This document shows, piece after piece, positions 31,216 through 43,207 of a stretch of 64,000 bases of DNA; the stretch's first letter is position 1; every line of letters begins with the position of its first letter. The position numbers and the translations under genes were made by a program. Source of the DNA: Ascarosepion bandense (Eukaryota > Mollusca > Cephalopoda > Sepiida > Sepiidae); NCBI GenBank assembly GCA_037127315.1, contig JBBBDQ010001918.1, positions 1,250,001-1,314,000 on the forward strand. The letters run 5' to 3'. Below the pieces are notes generated by a model. That model made no database searches. It saw only the letters and a list, made by a program, of their open reading frames with translations, and had not been told where the DNA came from.

Positions 31216-31974
31216 TTTTCAAGTTAGTTGAAATGATTTTATTTTGCATCCATAAACAGAAGCAAAATATGGTTAGTTAGTTGAAATTTTCTAAATTATG
31301 AGACACTCACAAATGTTCATCAGGTTAACTGAAATGTTTAGGTATTAGATATTAAGTTACATCACTCAGCATCCTTGAAAATTTAAAAATGTAAAACAAG
31401 CTGTCAAATCCAGTAACTTTGATAAGATATCATGAGAAAGATTTTCCTTCCTCTTCATCATCAAGATATTCTTAAACTCAGTTTTCTGCATGCAACAATT
31501 TATCTGAAACCTGGCAGTCACATTCTTATTGTGAAAGTCTCCTCTTATTCATTTTGCAAATCAATGTACCTGGTTTGTTCTGCAAAACATGGACCCACTT
31601 CCTGTTGTCATAGCTGGCTAAATTTCTTATTTTATTTTAGTTTGTTTATGGAGATCATTTCCTGCCTTATGGAGAAGTGTAACTTCTTTTTCTCTCAATG
31701 CCTGTGTTGATTTCTAAAATTCATTAGCAATGGCATAAAGAGGGAGAAAGCATGGTGTGAGGCCTTGACAAGCCTGTATAAGCAATAGTGAATAACTTTT
31801 TCCTCAATGCTGTTTATATATATATATATATATATATATATGGTGCTATAGATAAATTAGCATCTAAATTATGCAAAAATGAAAACAACACTGACATCTC
31901 ATTTTAACAGATATATTTACAAAAAAAACTTAAAATACTAAAGAGTAAATTTATTCAATAAAATTAACATGAAT
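31216..31974. other. AT-rich DNA with (TA)n
   Basis: (TA)n at 31,815-31,841. The 92-codon frame at 31,432-31,710 has no recognisable domain. Judged chance. Confidence 0.5.
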
Positions 31975-32585
31975 TTCAATCACACCCTCCAGATGACTTT
32001 GGAATCTCTGCAACTTTCCTGAGCAGTTTTCTTCTTTAAGTTGTTGAATGCTGCCATAATTTTTGCCTTGAGTTCATCATTAGTGTTACAAGGAGTTTTG
32101 TTGGTCACTCACTCAACTGCACTCCTCACATAATAATCAAGGGATCACAGCCTTGAGAGTTAGGTGGCCAGATGTAATGAGTGATGTAGTCACAGAAATA
32201 GTTTGACAGCCATGTCTGGGGTCTTCTGCTTGTGTTCTGTCTTTCAGCAGTGACCCATGGCAGAAATATCTCCTCAAGGCAATTGATGCAGGCCTCCGTG
32301 TTGAGTCTAAGGCCCTATGGGAAGATGAATGGAGGCATAGTTTAACCCTCACTAGTGATCAATCTAAACACCTTTGTAATCACCATTTAATTTATTCAAC
32401 CTTTTCTGAATTCTCTGCACTGTCCTCAGATTGACACAAGCAATCTGAAATGCTCATATTGGAGTTACTGGTGTGAATATCTAGCAGTATAGCATACTTT
32501 TTCCAAATTTCTGGCAAAGTGAATTGCATCATGGTGCTCTTTTTCTTACACATATTGCCCAACTGACCATAATATAGCAAAATTA
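31975..32585 (-). pseudogene. Tc1-like transposase relic
   Basis: On the minus strand a helix-turn-helix-like start (SISDCLCQSEDSAENSEK, near 32,400-32,460) is followed by pieces equivalent to MPPFIFPHGLRLNTEAC and WLSNYFCDYITHYIWPPNS, then ELKAKI-like and LKKKTA-like C-terminal blocks near 32,000-32,080. This is the layout of a Tc1-group transposase common in invertebrates. The SPD.NPLDYY-type third catalytic motif reads SQGCDPL, so the key Asp is lost, and the segment with the second Asp is deleted. No clear terminal repeats. Confidence 0.6.
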
Positions 32586-33189
32586 AGAAAATAAAATGGC
32601 AGCAATTTACCCATCACACCCTCTGTGTGTGTGTATATATATATGTGTGTGTGTGTGTTACAGATAGACAAAGACAAACATACTTGTGGTCTACTAAAGG
32701 AATTTTTAAATATTGCTGCTATAATCAGAGATTTACATTTAAGCTAGAAAGGTTTAAAAATTGTACCAAACTTGCTAAATGTGTGGAAATTGAAAGATAA
32801 AAACAATAAAAACTGATATAACATGGCACATATTAAAAATAAGCCAGTTTTTACACTGCTGATATTCACATCTTTAAAATAATTTCTCAGGTCAAAGTTC
32901 AGCTATTTCACCAACAAAGATTTTTGTATATTTCAAAGATGTTGCCCAGACCTGAAATCAAATAACTTAAGTTAACCCCCTCCCCTTATTCTGGTCTTCT
33001 ATCTTTTCTTCTCTCTCTTTTCTCTTTCTAATATTCATTCTTTTCTTTCTCTTTTTCTATCCTACATGACTTAGTCTGGACAAATTTAAGACATTCACTG
33101 TTGTATGAATTTGGTTTTGAAAAGTGGCTGAGACTGTGAAATACCATATTACCAATGGATTTGTAAAAATATCTAACTTTTGTTTCCTG

Positions 33190-33221
<32 letters not shown>
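32586..33221. other. AT-rich DNA with microsatellites
   Basis: (GT)/(TA) tract at 32,621-32,659, a polypyrimidine stretch at 32,990-33,062 and (TA)n at 33,194-33,220. No gene. Confidence 0.7.
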
Positions 33222-33226
<5 letters not shown>

Positions 33227-33360
33227 CTGTAGACAAATCTGTTTTGCTGTATCACAGCTCATCAGTACGGCCAGACATCCGATGGCTTTTTAACCCAGGA
33301 TTGAAACTCGACCAAATTAGCGTCAGGTGGTGATTTTACCTCTGATCTATGGGTGCTCGG
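33222..33360 (-). repeat. SINE S5, minus copy with head
   Basis: TCTGTTTTGCTGTATCACAG and CTCATCAGTACGG, then AACCCAGGATTGAAACTCG (B box) and GGTGATTTTACCTCTGATC (A box). It ends in GGGTGCTCGG at the tRNA 5' end. Abuts a (TA)n tract at its 3' end, as at 18.5 kb. Confidence 0.8.
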
Positions 33361-33610
33361 CAGAAATTGTTTATTTTAAGTATCAAATATATGTTTTTTA
33401 ATGAAAAACTGTTTTACCTGTATAATATATGACTGTGCCAATATCATGGTAACCAGATATTTTTATTAAAATTTAAATTATATAATGGTCAGTCTGTACT
33501 CATCACCTGAAATTTGCAAGTTCTGCTACTGGTGAGGGCTAATTAATATATACTTAATAGCTCTATTTTATTACATAAAGCACTGTTATATTAACACCTG
33601 TACTATATGT

Positions 33611-33663
<53 letters not shown>

Positions 33664-34011
33664 TGAAAGTTCTCAGCCAGACTCATTTCCAAACTCTGAC
33701 TAACATCAAATTCTTTTTAATGCCTTCTTTGTCAGACTTAGAACATTTCACACCCTCTTCTAAAAACTTACACATAATATGTCTATTTAAACTTTGTGTA
33801 TTTAGATATGTGTATATAGCTATACAATTTTGAAATGCAAACACACATACACATGCACGTATATATAATTTACTATTTGAACATGATGAACTTTTTGTTA
33901 TATATGTATATAAATAAATGTGTGTGTGCATGTTTACATGTAAGTGACTTTATATATTTTTACATATATATATATATATACATATGTAAAAAAATGTTGA
34001 TATAAAAAAAT
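33361..34011. other. AT-rich DNA with (TA)n
   Basis: (TA)n at 33,614-33,661, followed by the short repeat GCTGAAAGTTCTCAGCC shared with 7.56 kb. No gene. Confidence 0.6.
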
Positions 34012-34358
34012 TTAGTCTCATAAGAATGTATTTACATTTACAACTGCATGTGTGTAAATTCACATATGTACGTGTATGTGTGTGTGTATGTAAGTGATTA
34101 CATATATGGTAGAAGTCAACTTGTGGCTGAGCATGACTACTTTGATATAAAAATTTTTATGGATTACTATTCTCTCATAGGTGCCATCTAAGATGTCTCA
34201 AAAAAGAATAAGTTTTTTTTTGTTTTTTTTTTCATACGTACATACATACACACCCACATATATCACTTACATATACACGCATGCACATGTGTATGTGTGT
34301 ATATACACATATTTATGCACATGCAGTTGTAGATGTAAATACATTCTTATGAGACTAA
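34012..34358. repeat. Fold-back element, arms about 100 bp
   Basis: The left arm starts TTAGTCTCATAAGAATGTAT; the right arm ends with its complement ATACATTCTTATGAGACTAA. The inner arms carry CAACTGCATGTG and CACATGCAGTTG, then CA/TA-type simple sequence ending in GTAAGTGAT and ATCACTTAC. The spacer (about 34,116-34,250) has GTGGCTGAGCATGAC and poly-T. Confidence 0.8.
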
Positions 34359-35649
34359 TTTTCTTTTTAAAATCTTACCTGCTTTCAGTTGTATACAGAC
34401 TTCCATAGATTATATTTTTTTTCACTAAAACTTAGTTTGGCACTAACCATATTAAGTAAATGAATTCCTTCTAAAACCTTAAAACAGAATTGAAATAATG
34501 TCTTGAAAAATAACCTGAAAATGAAAAACAACAAAATGTCTTAATGTAATGAATAATCAGCAATATTTATTCCTGTCGAAGAAAATAGTAATGGTCTTAT
34601 CTGTTCTATAATTCCCATGGAGCATTTCAAGTTAAAAATCTCTTGACATAGAATATTAAATTTTCTATTCTACTTCTGTAATATATTAAAGCTCTCTAAC
34701 CAGGTATTACAACTCATCTTTTATAAACTTTCTTAATGTGATTGTGTAAGTACACATGTGCATATGAGGATACATATATGTGTGTGTATAATATATAAAT
34801 AGTGTGTGTAAAGAAATATTACCTATGTATGCTTCTTATACTATGTAGTGTAGTAGGTCAATGAATGAAGTTTGAGAATGAAAAAAAAACAGCAAAAATA
34901 ATAATAATAAAACTGTTAATATTTTGTTGTAGATATGTTGACAGTCCCCAGGTTTTTAAACAGAAGTAGATATTTATCCCTTGCTTCCTGTTTAGAACTG
35001 GGTTCCTGATTTCATTCTAAAGTCTTTTTATTCTCTTTCACTCCCAGTAGCCCCTTGTTTCTTATTGGCATTATCACTTTGCTTGGAATGAACTTATAAA
35101 CAAAAAGAAAGAATATTTGTTGAACTTTTGACCAAATAGAAGCATCAAAGACAGCAACATCAATTTCCCTGTAGCTACACATGTCAGTCAGCTGGAACAT
35201 GGATAAAATGAGATGCATCCTTTTAATGCTTACATTTAAATGCAAACAAGAATGCCAAAAATCCAAGTTAAAATACATTTTTAAAATAAATATAACATTC
35301 TAGATTTAAATAGGTTATTAGGCATACTTAGTAAATACAGTTTCCACAAAAAGCAGCCTATAAGCCCTCCACAACCCTAATCATGTAGCCCAAAACAAGT
35401 AGATTTCATCAGTAATATGTGAGCCAACCCCAACTCCCCCATCTTCAGCTTTCATATTTTATTTCTTATTGAGAAAGAAGACAGACAGATTTGAAAATTG
35501 TGATTTTTAACATCTCTTCTCATGATGATTCTATTTGGTCAGAAAGCCTCCTAATATACAATAAATATTATTAGTTTTATTATCAATATTGTTGTGCTTT
35601 TTTCTTTTGAATTTCTTCCATTGGTCTACTATAGCTACACACATGGTGG
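34359..35649. other. AT-rich DNA with a LINE 3' piece
   Basis: 34,940-35,110 resembles 5,860-6,110 and 45,320-45,430 (TTCCTGTTTAGAACTGGGTT, CAGTAGCCCCTTGTT), probably a LINE 3' untranslated segment on the minus strand. The rest is unassigned. Confidence 0.4.
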
Positions 35650-37204
35650 GTGAGGAAAAAAAGTCCTAATTTAAAATTAAGAACTGACAGGAAAAAAATC
35701 TGCTCTTCAACAGGATGCATAAAATCCAAGGATGGAACAACCATATTGAAGAAAGAGGAAATACTCCAACGATGGGAAGAATATATAAAAGATCTTTTTC
35801 GCGACAAGAGAGAGCAACAGATAATACACAAAGATGTAGATGGATCGAAAATATTAAAGTCTGAAGTGGAATCTGCAATAGCAGAACTGAATAGAAACAA
35901 AGCAGCTGGACCAGACGGCATAGTCATAGAGCTGCTGATAGCCCTGGAAGAATTTGGCATAGAGAAAATTACTGAAATAATAAATGAAATTTATAATAGT
36001 GGTGTAATACCAGATGACCTCAGTAAATCAATCTTCATAGCACTGCATAAGAAGCTAGGCGCAAACGATTGTGAACTCTACAGAAACTTCAGTTAAAAGA
36101 GCCATATAACAAAAACTAATCGTCCAAATCATGATGAATAGAGTGAGAAGCAGAATCAGGCCAGAGATAGGACAAGAACAGTGCAATTTTGTCAAAGACA
36201 CTGGAACAAGGAACACTATATTTATAATTAGGATGCTCTCTGAAAGGGCAATACAAATGAAGGAGGACTTGTATCTATGTTTTATTGATTATGCAAAGGC
36301 TTTTGACAAAATATGCCACAAAGAATTGATGGAGATGATTGACAGCCTCAACATATTTGGGAAAGACCTAAGAGTAATCAAGAATCTCTACTGGCAGTAA
36401 ACTGCCTGCATACGGACAGGTAACGAATTCAGCAGTTATACAAAGATAGAAAGGGGCGTAAGACAAGGATGTGTCTTTTCACCGGATCTATTCAACTTGT
36501 ACAGCGAGACTATTCTGAAGACCCTAGAAGTTATGCCAAGATTCATCATCGGAGGCCACATTTTAAACAATATAAGGTACACAGATGATACGGTGCTGAT
36601 AGCAGACATAGAAAGGAAATGACAAGGCCTCCTACAGAAGGTAGTTGAAGAGAGTGACAAGAAAGGACTACAAATAAACTGCAAGAAAACCGGATGCGTG
36701 GTCATCAGCAAAAATGGCAGCCCAAAATGCCAAATACTGGTGAGGGACACTAAAATCAAGCAGGTACAAAAATTTAAATACCTGGGAAGTGTTCTAACAG
36801 AAGACGGAAAATGTGACACTGAGATCCGAAGGCGAATTGGCATGGCAAAAGAAGCATTCCAGAAGTTGAGTAAAGTATTAAGAAACAGGACAGTTTCACT
36901 AGAAATAAAGAGGAGAGTACTGGATTGCTATGTGATATCTGTTCTTCAATATGGCAGTGAATGTTGGACAATATCTTCAAAGATGAAGGAAAAACTTGAA
37001 GCAGCTGAAATGTGGTTCTACAGAAGGATGCTGCAGATATCATGGATCAAGCATGTGAGCAATGACAAGGTTTTAGAAAGGATGGAAATGAAAAGAAAAT
37101 TAATACTGAGCATCAGGAAGAGACAACTAAAGTTCCTGGGATGTGCAGTGAGGAAGGAGGGCTTGGAGAACCTGTTACTAACAGATCAGATAGAGGGAAA
37201 ATGA
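35650..37204 (+). pseudogene. LINE-Q reverse transcriptase (broken)
   Basis: 35,650-36,096: RWEEYIKDLF, then NKAAGPDGIVIELL and GVIPDDL. 36,131-36,400: MNRVRSRIRPEIGQEQCNFV and LCFIDYAKAFDK, which holds the first catalytic Asp (F.DY.KAFD). Around 36,455-36,620: RQGCVFSPDLF and a Y-x-D-D box reading RYTDDTVLIAD, so YTDD replaces the usual YADD. 36,698-37,204: FKYLGSVLTEDGKC, LQYGSECWTIS, AAEMWFYRRMLQISW and RKRQLKFLG. Internal stops and shifts disable it, though motif conservation suggests moderate age. Confidence 0.8.
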
Positions 37205-37335
37205 GACAGGGGAAAGTAGCTGATAACATATTTGAAGGACCTGATCAGGTGGATGATGGAATGAGGGTTGTATGGTGCAACAGGAGAAAGGGAGATGTGG
37301 AAAGCCATGATCACCTACATCCTGAAAGAACATAA
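35650..37335 (+). mobile_element. LINE-Q, 5'-truncated non-LTR retrotransposon
   Basis: The longest LINE piece here: pre-RT region, RT and C-terminal domain in order, then the 3' end (GGAAAGCCATGATCACC..CATCCTGAAAGAAC). The endonuclease is absent. Frame breaks occur near 36,096, 36,400 and 36,620. Related 3' fragments occur at 10.5, 21.6, 38.0, 41.2, 41.8, 52.7 and 56.8 kb. Clade is unassigned: RTE-, CR1- or Jockey-like are all possible. Confidence 0.8.
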
Positions 37336-37954
37336 CAACTACAAGAAGAAGAATCACTTTCAGAATTATTAGTCAATTTTTATAAAACCTGTTTTATTTT
37401 TTAAAATATAATAGTAGAAACACAGTAAAGAGTTAAAATTCTACTTTCTGTACATAAAATGATGAGACCTTGTGTCAGTCTAGACCAGGGGTTCCTAAAC
37501 TTTTTAAAATCATGATCCACTATTCATGACCATAGCTTATGGCAATCCTCTCAGATTCACTGGACAAAAACATTTTAACTTTCAATTATCGATATCTATA
37601 GGTTTTGTTTTGTTTTTTGTTTTTTTATCATTTCTAGATATCCTTGGGAATTAAATATCTAACCTTTAGTCACAGAATTTTAACTTTTGATTGAAATAAT
37701 GCAGGTGTAAGAAGCAGGTGTGCATTATATCTATATCTAATCAAAGGATACCTAGAAATACAAAAGAAAAACCATAGATACCTATAACCAAAAGTTAAAA
37801 TTCTGCAATCAACTGATAAAACCAGTATTATAGCTAAGTACTGCATGAATAGATGAAAAATAATTTCCTTTTTACAATGACAAATGAAATTGAGAGAATG
37901 ACCAACTCTGATTGATTTGAATGGACATGACAAGGCTACTCGATGTTGATATAA
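37336..37954. other. AT-rich DNA with a hAT-like end
   Basis: ACCAGGGGTTCCTAAACTTT (37,484-37,503) looks like a hAT left terminus of the CAGGGGTTC type. No matching right end was identified. Confidence 0.4.
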
Positions 37955-38245
37955 GATCTGTCAACCTATATAGAAGTAAATACTGGACAAACACGTCACG
38001 GATGAAGAAGAGACTTCAGGCAACAGAAATGTGGTTCTGCAAACAGATGCTGTGAATACTCTGGACTGAGCATGTGAGCAACAATAAGGTTTTATAGAAA
38101 ATGGTAACAAAAAAGGCACTTATAGTTAACACCAGGAAGTACTGAACTATTATTTAATATCAGTCCTCCTGTTAAAAGAGTAACAAGAGACAGAAAGTTT
38201 TGGAAAGCCATGATCAATTACATCCTGAGGAGGACACAGCACATA
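37955..38245 (+). pseudogene. LINE-Q 3' fragment
   Basis: Pieces of the C-terminal domain are readable (AAGAAGAGACTTCAGGC, ATGTGGTTCTGCAAACAGAT, CATGTGAGCAACAATAAGG), ending with the family 3' sequence AAGCCATGATCAATTACATC. Stops and a deletion break it. Confidence 0.7.
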
Positions 38246-39119
38246 AAAAAGAAAATATTTGAATCTGTATTTTCTTACTTGAGAGATATGTCAACATTGG
38301 TTAGTTATATTTGAGTCTAGAAGCATTTACTTGGAAGCTGAGTGGAGGGTTTTACCCACTGCAAGGGGATGTGGTTAGGGCTTTCTAAACTCTGCTGATC
38401 AGACTACAGAATTCTAAAATAAGAGTGAAAAACAACTCTAAGCAATTCACAATTCTTTTACCTGCTCAAAATTTATGAAAAACAGAATATAAAAATATTG
38501 CTGCATCTTTTTCAGTGAAGATTCATAGGATTTGCAGAAAATTATACAGTTTGGTTAAATCATATAATCATTTGTTGTTGTTTTTTTTTTATTATTTGAA
38601 ATAATTTCCAGCACCAGAAGTTTATTCAAGGAAAGTATTTTCATGTTCAAAGAGCACTATTTAATCAGATAAAATGTTTTGAACAGTTGACCATCAATAT
38701 GACAACAAGAGATGATGATGATGACAAAGTGAAGACATAAGGGGTGGCTACAATAACAAAACTGTTTTCATCTTATTCTTTTCCCAGTTCTCAAAAATTA
38801 ACTAATAATTAAATGTCATAAAATTTTCTGAAGAGAATCACTGAATTATACAATCCAGATCTTTATATATATATATATGAATTTTGTTTTTAAAAAAAAA
38901 TAAATATCAAGTATCTTTTGATCAAATTCTTTGATGATATTGAATATGGCTTTAAAATAAAGAAATTTGACAATTTGTTCACTTGTAAAATAATGGCAGA
39001 ACTTGTCTGATTGTTGATTTTGAAATATTGTTTTCTGTCATCTCTGGGTCCCCATGTTACTATACAGAATGATATCAACAAAAAGAATGTTTTCTTTTTC
39101 TTATTCATTTTATTAGGAG
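38246..39119. other. AT-rich DNA, nothing recognised
   Basis: A short (TA)n lies at 38,863-38,878. No gene or repeat match. Confidence 0.5.
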
Positions 39120-39665
39120 AGAATAGTTGCAGCTTGGATTCTAAGAGGCAGCAGAAGGAATGATGTCACGCATTGACTCTGCATCCCTCCACAGGTGGTT
39201 CTAGCCAGTTGCTAACCTGGATGTGGGAGGCATATCAAGGATCCAGAGTTCTTGCAGTCTTCTGTTGAATTAATTCCATATGGGACTTATATTCAAAACT
39301 CAGACAAAGGAAATACATCACTTTCAGAATACCATGCCAATCACTGTCCATTCTGGCCCAGGCCTTTCATTCTGTAACTTAAACTTGGAATGGTAAAGGG
39401 ATGACTATGATAATTTTAACCCATATCCTATGGCAAGATATATCCTACATTTCTTAATTTTACTTGCTCAGATCTTCTGCCAGGCCATGTACATGGCATC
39501 AATCATCCTCATTTCTTTGGTAAGGAGAAGGTACCAATCAGACGACTTCTTCCCCAGAACTGTCACATTATAGAACAGACCCCATGAGAGGATACTTCCC
39601 TGACCACTATAGTGTTAACCTCTTCAAGTCAACTGTTAACCATCGTACATTAGGCACTTTGATGT
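39120..39665 (+). pseudogene. LINE-P C-terminal fragment, plus strand
   Basis: At 39,530-39,660 the plus strand reads SDDFFPRTVTL, NRPHERIL and DHYSVNLFKSTVNH, equivalent to the FFPRT..WN..LFKSRV block at 2.65 kb but with a stop in place of the Trp codon. Sequence upstream to about 39,120 is less clear. Confidence 0.6.
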
Positions 39666-39817
39666 AGTGTAATGATTAGCAAGATTGTCTCACTAGATCC
39701 GTTACAACTGAATAGTAACTTTGATCCTCATTGAGTGTTTCATATTTCACCCTTGTGATATCACTAAGCTATGCTTACTAATTCACTATCTATCCTACAT
39801 ATCTTTATGATATGTCA

Positions 39818-40090
39818 CCTTATGGCCATGTCATATTGAAACATTTGTTCCTATACAATCACTAAAGTTAAACAATGTCAAGGCTGGTCAGTACCTAGAT
39901 GGCTGACCACTTCAGAATACCAGGTGCTGTAAGCTAGAATATGGAGGTGATGTCATGGATAAATATTAACTGGAGAGCTGAGTTCCAATCCAGTCAGGTT
40001 TGTTATATTCACTTATCTTAGAAAAGGTAGGAATTCACATATTCACCCCCACAGTTATGGGTTAGCTAGTTAAACTTCTATCACTAAAGT
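39818..40090 (+). repeat. SINE S4, copy 3
   Basis: 5S-like: TATGGCCATGTCATATTGAA, ATCACTAAAGTTAAACAATG, GGCTGGTCAGTACCTAGATG and CCAGGTGCTGTAAG. tRNA-like part: GAGTTCCAATCCAGTC, then CACTTATCTTAG. The 5S start is well kept, which sets the 5' end. Confidence 0.85.
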
Positions 40091-40344
40091 ATTAAATATG
40101 AAATTCTCACAATCTAAAAATATTTAAACTGCAAAGGGTCAATAAGCAGTAGAACAAATATGCACCTTTTCCTCACACCTTCTTTATGCATTACAACAAT
40201 TTTATTTTGTAATCGTGTACTTTGAGTGGTACTTAGGTGAGCAATAGTTTTAAAAAGAAGTATTTCTCTGGTGTCAATTTAAACTATATATATATAAATT
40301 ATAAATATTTATTTTGGAAAAGGAAAATTTCACAGAAATATTAC

Positions 40345-40790
40345 TTACACTATTTTCATTTGGACTATTGCTGTCATCTTGGTTGTTATCGCATTTCAGC
40401 CATAATGCCCTCCAGCCTTCATCAGATATATATCAAGCTGGGTAACCTACATGGAATTATGAATGGAATCATTTATTTAATTTGTGAGGTTAAATTGTTC
40501 TCATTCCACTGCAGATGCTTAGGAATATCTCATCTAGTTCTTATTTTTAATACTGCTCAATTATCACTCATCCAATTTCACAGAATCCAAGTTGACATTG
40601 TTCCACTGCTCCTGTCCAGAGATATGTTGTCTATTTCTTATTTTTAGCATTATTTGTATTGCTTGCCTGTTCCCACTGAGTTTATGTACATAGTAATTGT
40701 GAGTTCAGTCCCGAGGCTGAGCAGTGTGTACTTGGACTCTTTGAAAGTGGGTGAGCAGTAATTAATGATATCTCCTCATTCAAGAAATTT
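40345..40790. repeat. Rearranged SINE S1 cluster
   Basis: About 40,345-40,570 is a minus-strand S1 body and tail (TTTGGACTATTGCTGTCATC, CAGCCTTCATCAGAT, TCATTCCACTGC). 40,590-40,680 repeats part of it (TTGTTCCACTGCTCCTGTCC). 40,683-40,790 is a plus-strand head (ATAGTAATTGTGAGTTCAG, TGAGCAGTGTGTACTT) as at 55.98 kb. Confidence 0.6.
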
Positions 40791-41164
40791 AGACAGAAGT
40801 TCATTGAAATATGTTGGAAAATTGCCTAATTTCTGTTTTCAATCAAAAAATATAAAGTTTAAGCAAAATTGTCATAATATAGGTAAGTGGAACTGTTTAA
40901 ACTGATGCCAGAAGGATTTGGATTAAACTGATGCCTTCTTTTTTCACACATTGTAACCATTTTATGGTTCCAATATATGAAAAAATTTGGTTATTAGGGC
41001 AAGTTCACTTATGAATTGCTCTGCTTCATAGTGGCTTTATTGCCTTGCTTGGGTGTAATGATTTTAAAAAAGCATAAAATATAATAAAATGTTCTGTTTG
41101 TTTTGATTAAATTGTGGATTTTTAAATAAGAAAACTATAAACATATCTTTTAAATTTAAGATAT
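40791..41164. other. AT-rich DNA, nothing recognised
   Basis: No feature found. Confidence 0.5.
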
Positions 41165-41560
41165 GATTATCATTTCAGAGATGAGAAAGAAATGTGAGGC
41201 AACAGAAATAGTGTTCTACAGAAGGATGCTGAGATTACCATGGTCTTCAACATTTGAGTAACAATGAAATTTTACAAAAAATAGAACAAAAAGGAAACTT
41301 GTGCTTAATATAAGATAGTGTTGAAACTTAGTGCAAATAATAAGGAAAGGGGGCTTAGAAAATTTGATACTTATAGGACATAATGAAGGTAAACTGGAAA
41401 AACACTTCATAAGTTACCTGACAAGTTTGTGTAAATGGTTGGCAGAGCTGGGATTGAGAGTGATAAGAAAAGAAGTTGTGGAGAGTTATGATTGCTCATG
41501 TCCAAAAGAGACATGGCATAAAGAAGAAGCTGAATTCAAAATGAAATTAAAAAGAGGATG
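41165..41560 (+). pseudogene. LINE-Q 3' fragment
   Basis: AGATGAGAAAGAAATGTGAG, TTCTACAGAAGGATGCTGAG, GGGGGCTTAGAAAATTTGAT and GTTATGATTGCTCATGTCC follow the LINE-Q C-terminus and 3' end. The frame 41,331-41,561 is a surviving shifted piece. Confidence 0.7.
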
Positions 41561-41599
41561 AATGATAATTTTCTATCAGTTTGCTCCTTAAATAACAGA

Positions 41600-42005
41600 T
41601 TATTTGTCTTTTATGTGCCGTGTCTTTTCAGGATGTAGGCAATCATGGCTCTTCACATCTTCCTGTCCATTGTAACTCTTAGTAAGTTTTGTCTATTTTT
41701 ATTTCTCTCAGACACTTTTGTACCGTTCTTTTGCTAAAACTCATCAAGTATATTATGTGCTTCTTTCCTCTCTCCCTCTTTTTCTCAATCTGTCCCATGA
41801 GTATCAGATTTTTCAAGCCCACCTTCTTCATTAGGTGCCCCAGAAATTTCACTATACCTCTTTCTGCTGTTAAGTATAAGTTTCCTTTTTCTCCAAAACC
41901 TTGTTTTTACTCACATGTTCAGTCCATGGTATCCTCAGCATCTTTCTGTAGAATCACATTTCTGTTGGTTCAAGTCTCTTCTTCACCTTTGAGGAGATTT
42001 TAATG
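41600..42005 (-). pseudogene. LINE-Q 3' fragment, minus strand
   Basis: Reverse-complement matches: AATCATGGCTCTTCACATC (3' end), CTTCATTAGGTGCCCCAG, CTCACATGTTCAGTCCATGG and CATCTTTCTGTAGAATCACA. It faces the preceding copy tail to tail across about 40 bases. Confidence 0.7.
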
Positions 42006-42931
42006 TGGCTTTAAGCAAATAAGTAATAATTTTTGGGAGAATTGGCCTTTTATCTATTCTGTTTATTTTGTTTGTAAAACTTTCTGCTAACTTCAAAGCT
42101 GACACTGGTCTGTGCACACCAAGCAACTTTTCTGTTTAAACAAAAGTCAGACTATTTTACTGGGTTGAACTCTGTTATATACCCAGTGACCTTCTTGTTA
42201 CAATGACAACTTGACTCTGTAAGCCTCTAGAGACCTAATGAATGTCTCTAACCTTAATAATTATCTGTCACTCTCAACTCCTGTCTCTTGTGTAATTCCA
42301 TGTTCTTCTTCTCTTTTCCTACCTCTTTGCCCTCTGTCTCTTGTAGTCACAATTCTTCCCATTAATAAAAATTGCAAGGCCAAGAGCAATGCCCTGGCAG
42401 CAAAGAAGATACCTATAATTTTAGTCATTTAAATATATAATGAAATATAATCTATGTCCACAAATAGAATAGGCAAGTTGAAATCAATGCTGCAATTGCA
42501 ATTTTTTTGATAATTTTTTTACTAATTTTTACTAATGAAAGACTTTGTCCAAGAATACTTGTAGGCAAAATCAAGGACTGGGAGTAAATTTCATAAATAT
42601 ATAATAAAAGGTGGTGTTCCAATGAGGATGTCCCAGATGCATATTTCTCTAACTATAATAATTGTCCTGGCCTCTCTATTTGAAGAACAAATGTGCATGC
42701 ATATGTACATGTACATATACATTTTAGGAAAATCTCTGACAAAGTAGGAAATGATCTTTATGTTGATGTAACTACACATGTGCATCAAGGAGAGGAGATG
42801 GGGAAATTTTAAATTAATTTTTTTTTTTTAATACGTATTTTGGGTATAGAGTCTAGTTGATTTCATTTTTTTTTTGTATTTTTATCACTTTTTTTATTAA
42901 ATGTCCCATACACACACACACACACACACAC

Positions 42932-42967
<36 letters not shown>

Positions 42968-43173
42968 TTGGGCAACAATCTCTCTTATATACAGGTTTCA
43001 TTAAAAAAGACAGACAAGGTATCATCATTAAGTTTTTTGTCATTGAGTTAAAAGTATAGCTGTAAGCTCAAAAGTACAAGACTTTTGAACAATTCTTATG
43101 TAATTTGAGTTCTGAAAAGAAAAATTATACAAACACTTAGTGATAATTCCTTGACTGTCATTTGTAATGAAAC

Positions 43174-43204
<31 letters not shown>
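42006..43204. other. AT-rich DNA with microsatellites
   Basis: (CA)n then (TA)n at 42,909-42,963 and (TA)n at 43,177-43,205. No gene seen. Confidence 0.7.

Positions 43205-43207
<3 letters not shown>

Noticed and set aside
31432..31710. 92-codon frame, hydrophobic with several Cys
   Set aside because: No recognisable domain or signal organisation, and the length is within chance for this composition.
35666..35960. Minus-strand frames opposite the LINE-Q reverse transcriptase
   Set aside because: Shadow frames of the plus-strand RT, whose motifs are clear.
37484..37954. Complete hAT-like element starting at CAGGGGTTCC
   Set aside because: Only the left end is convincing. No right terminus or 8-bp duplication was found.
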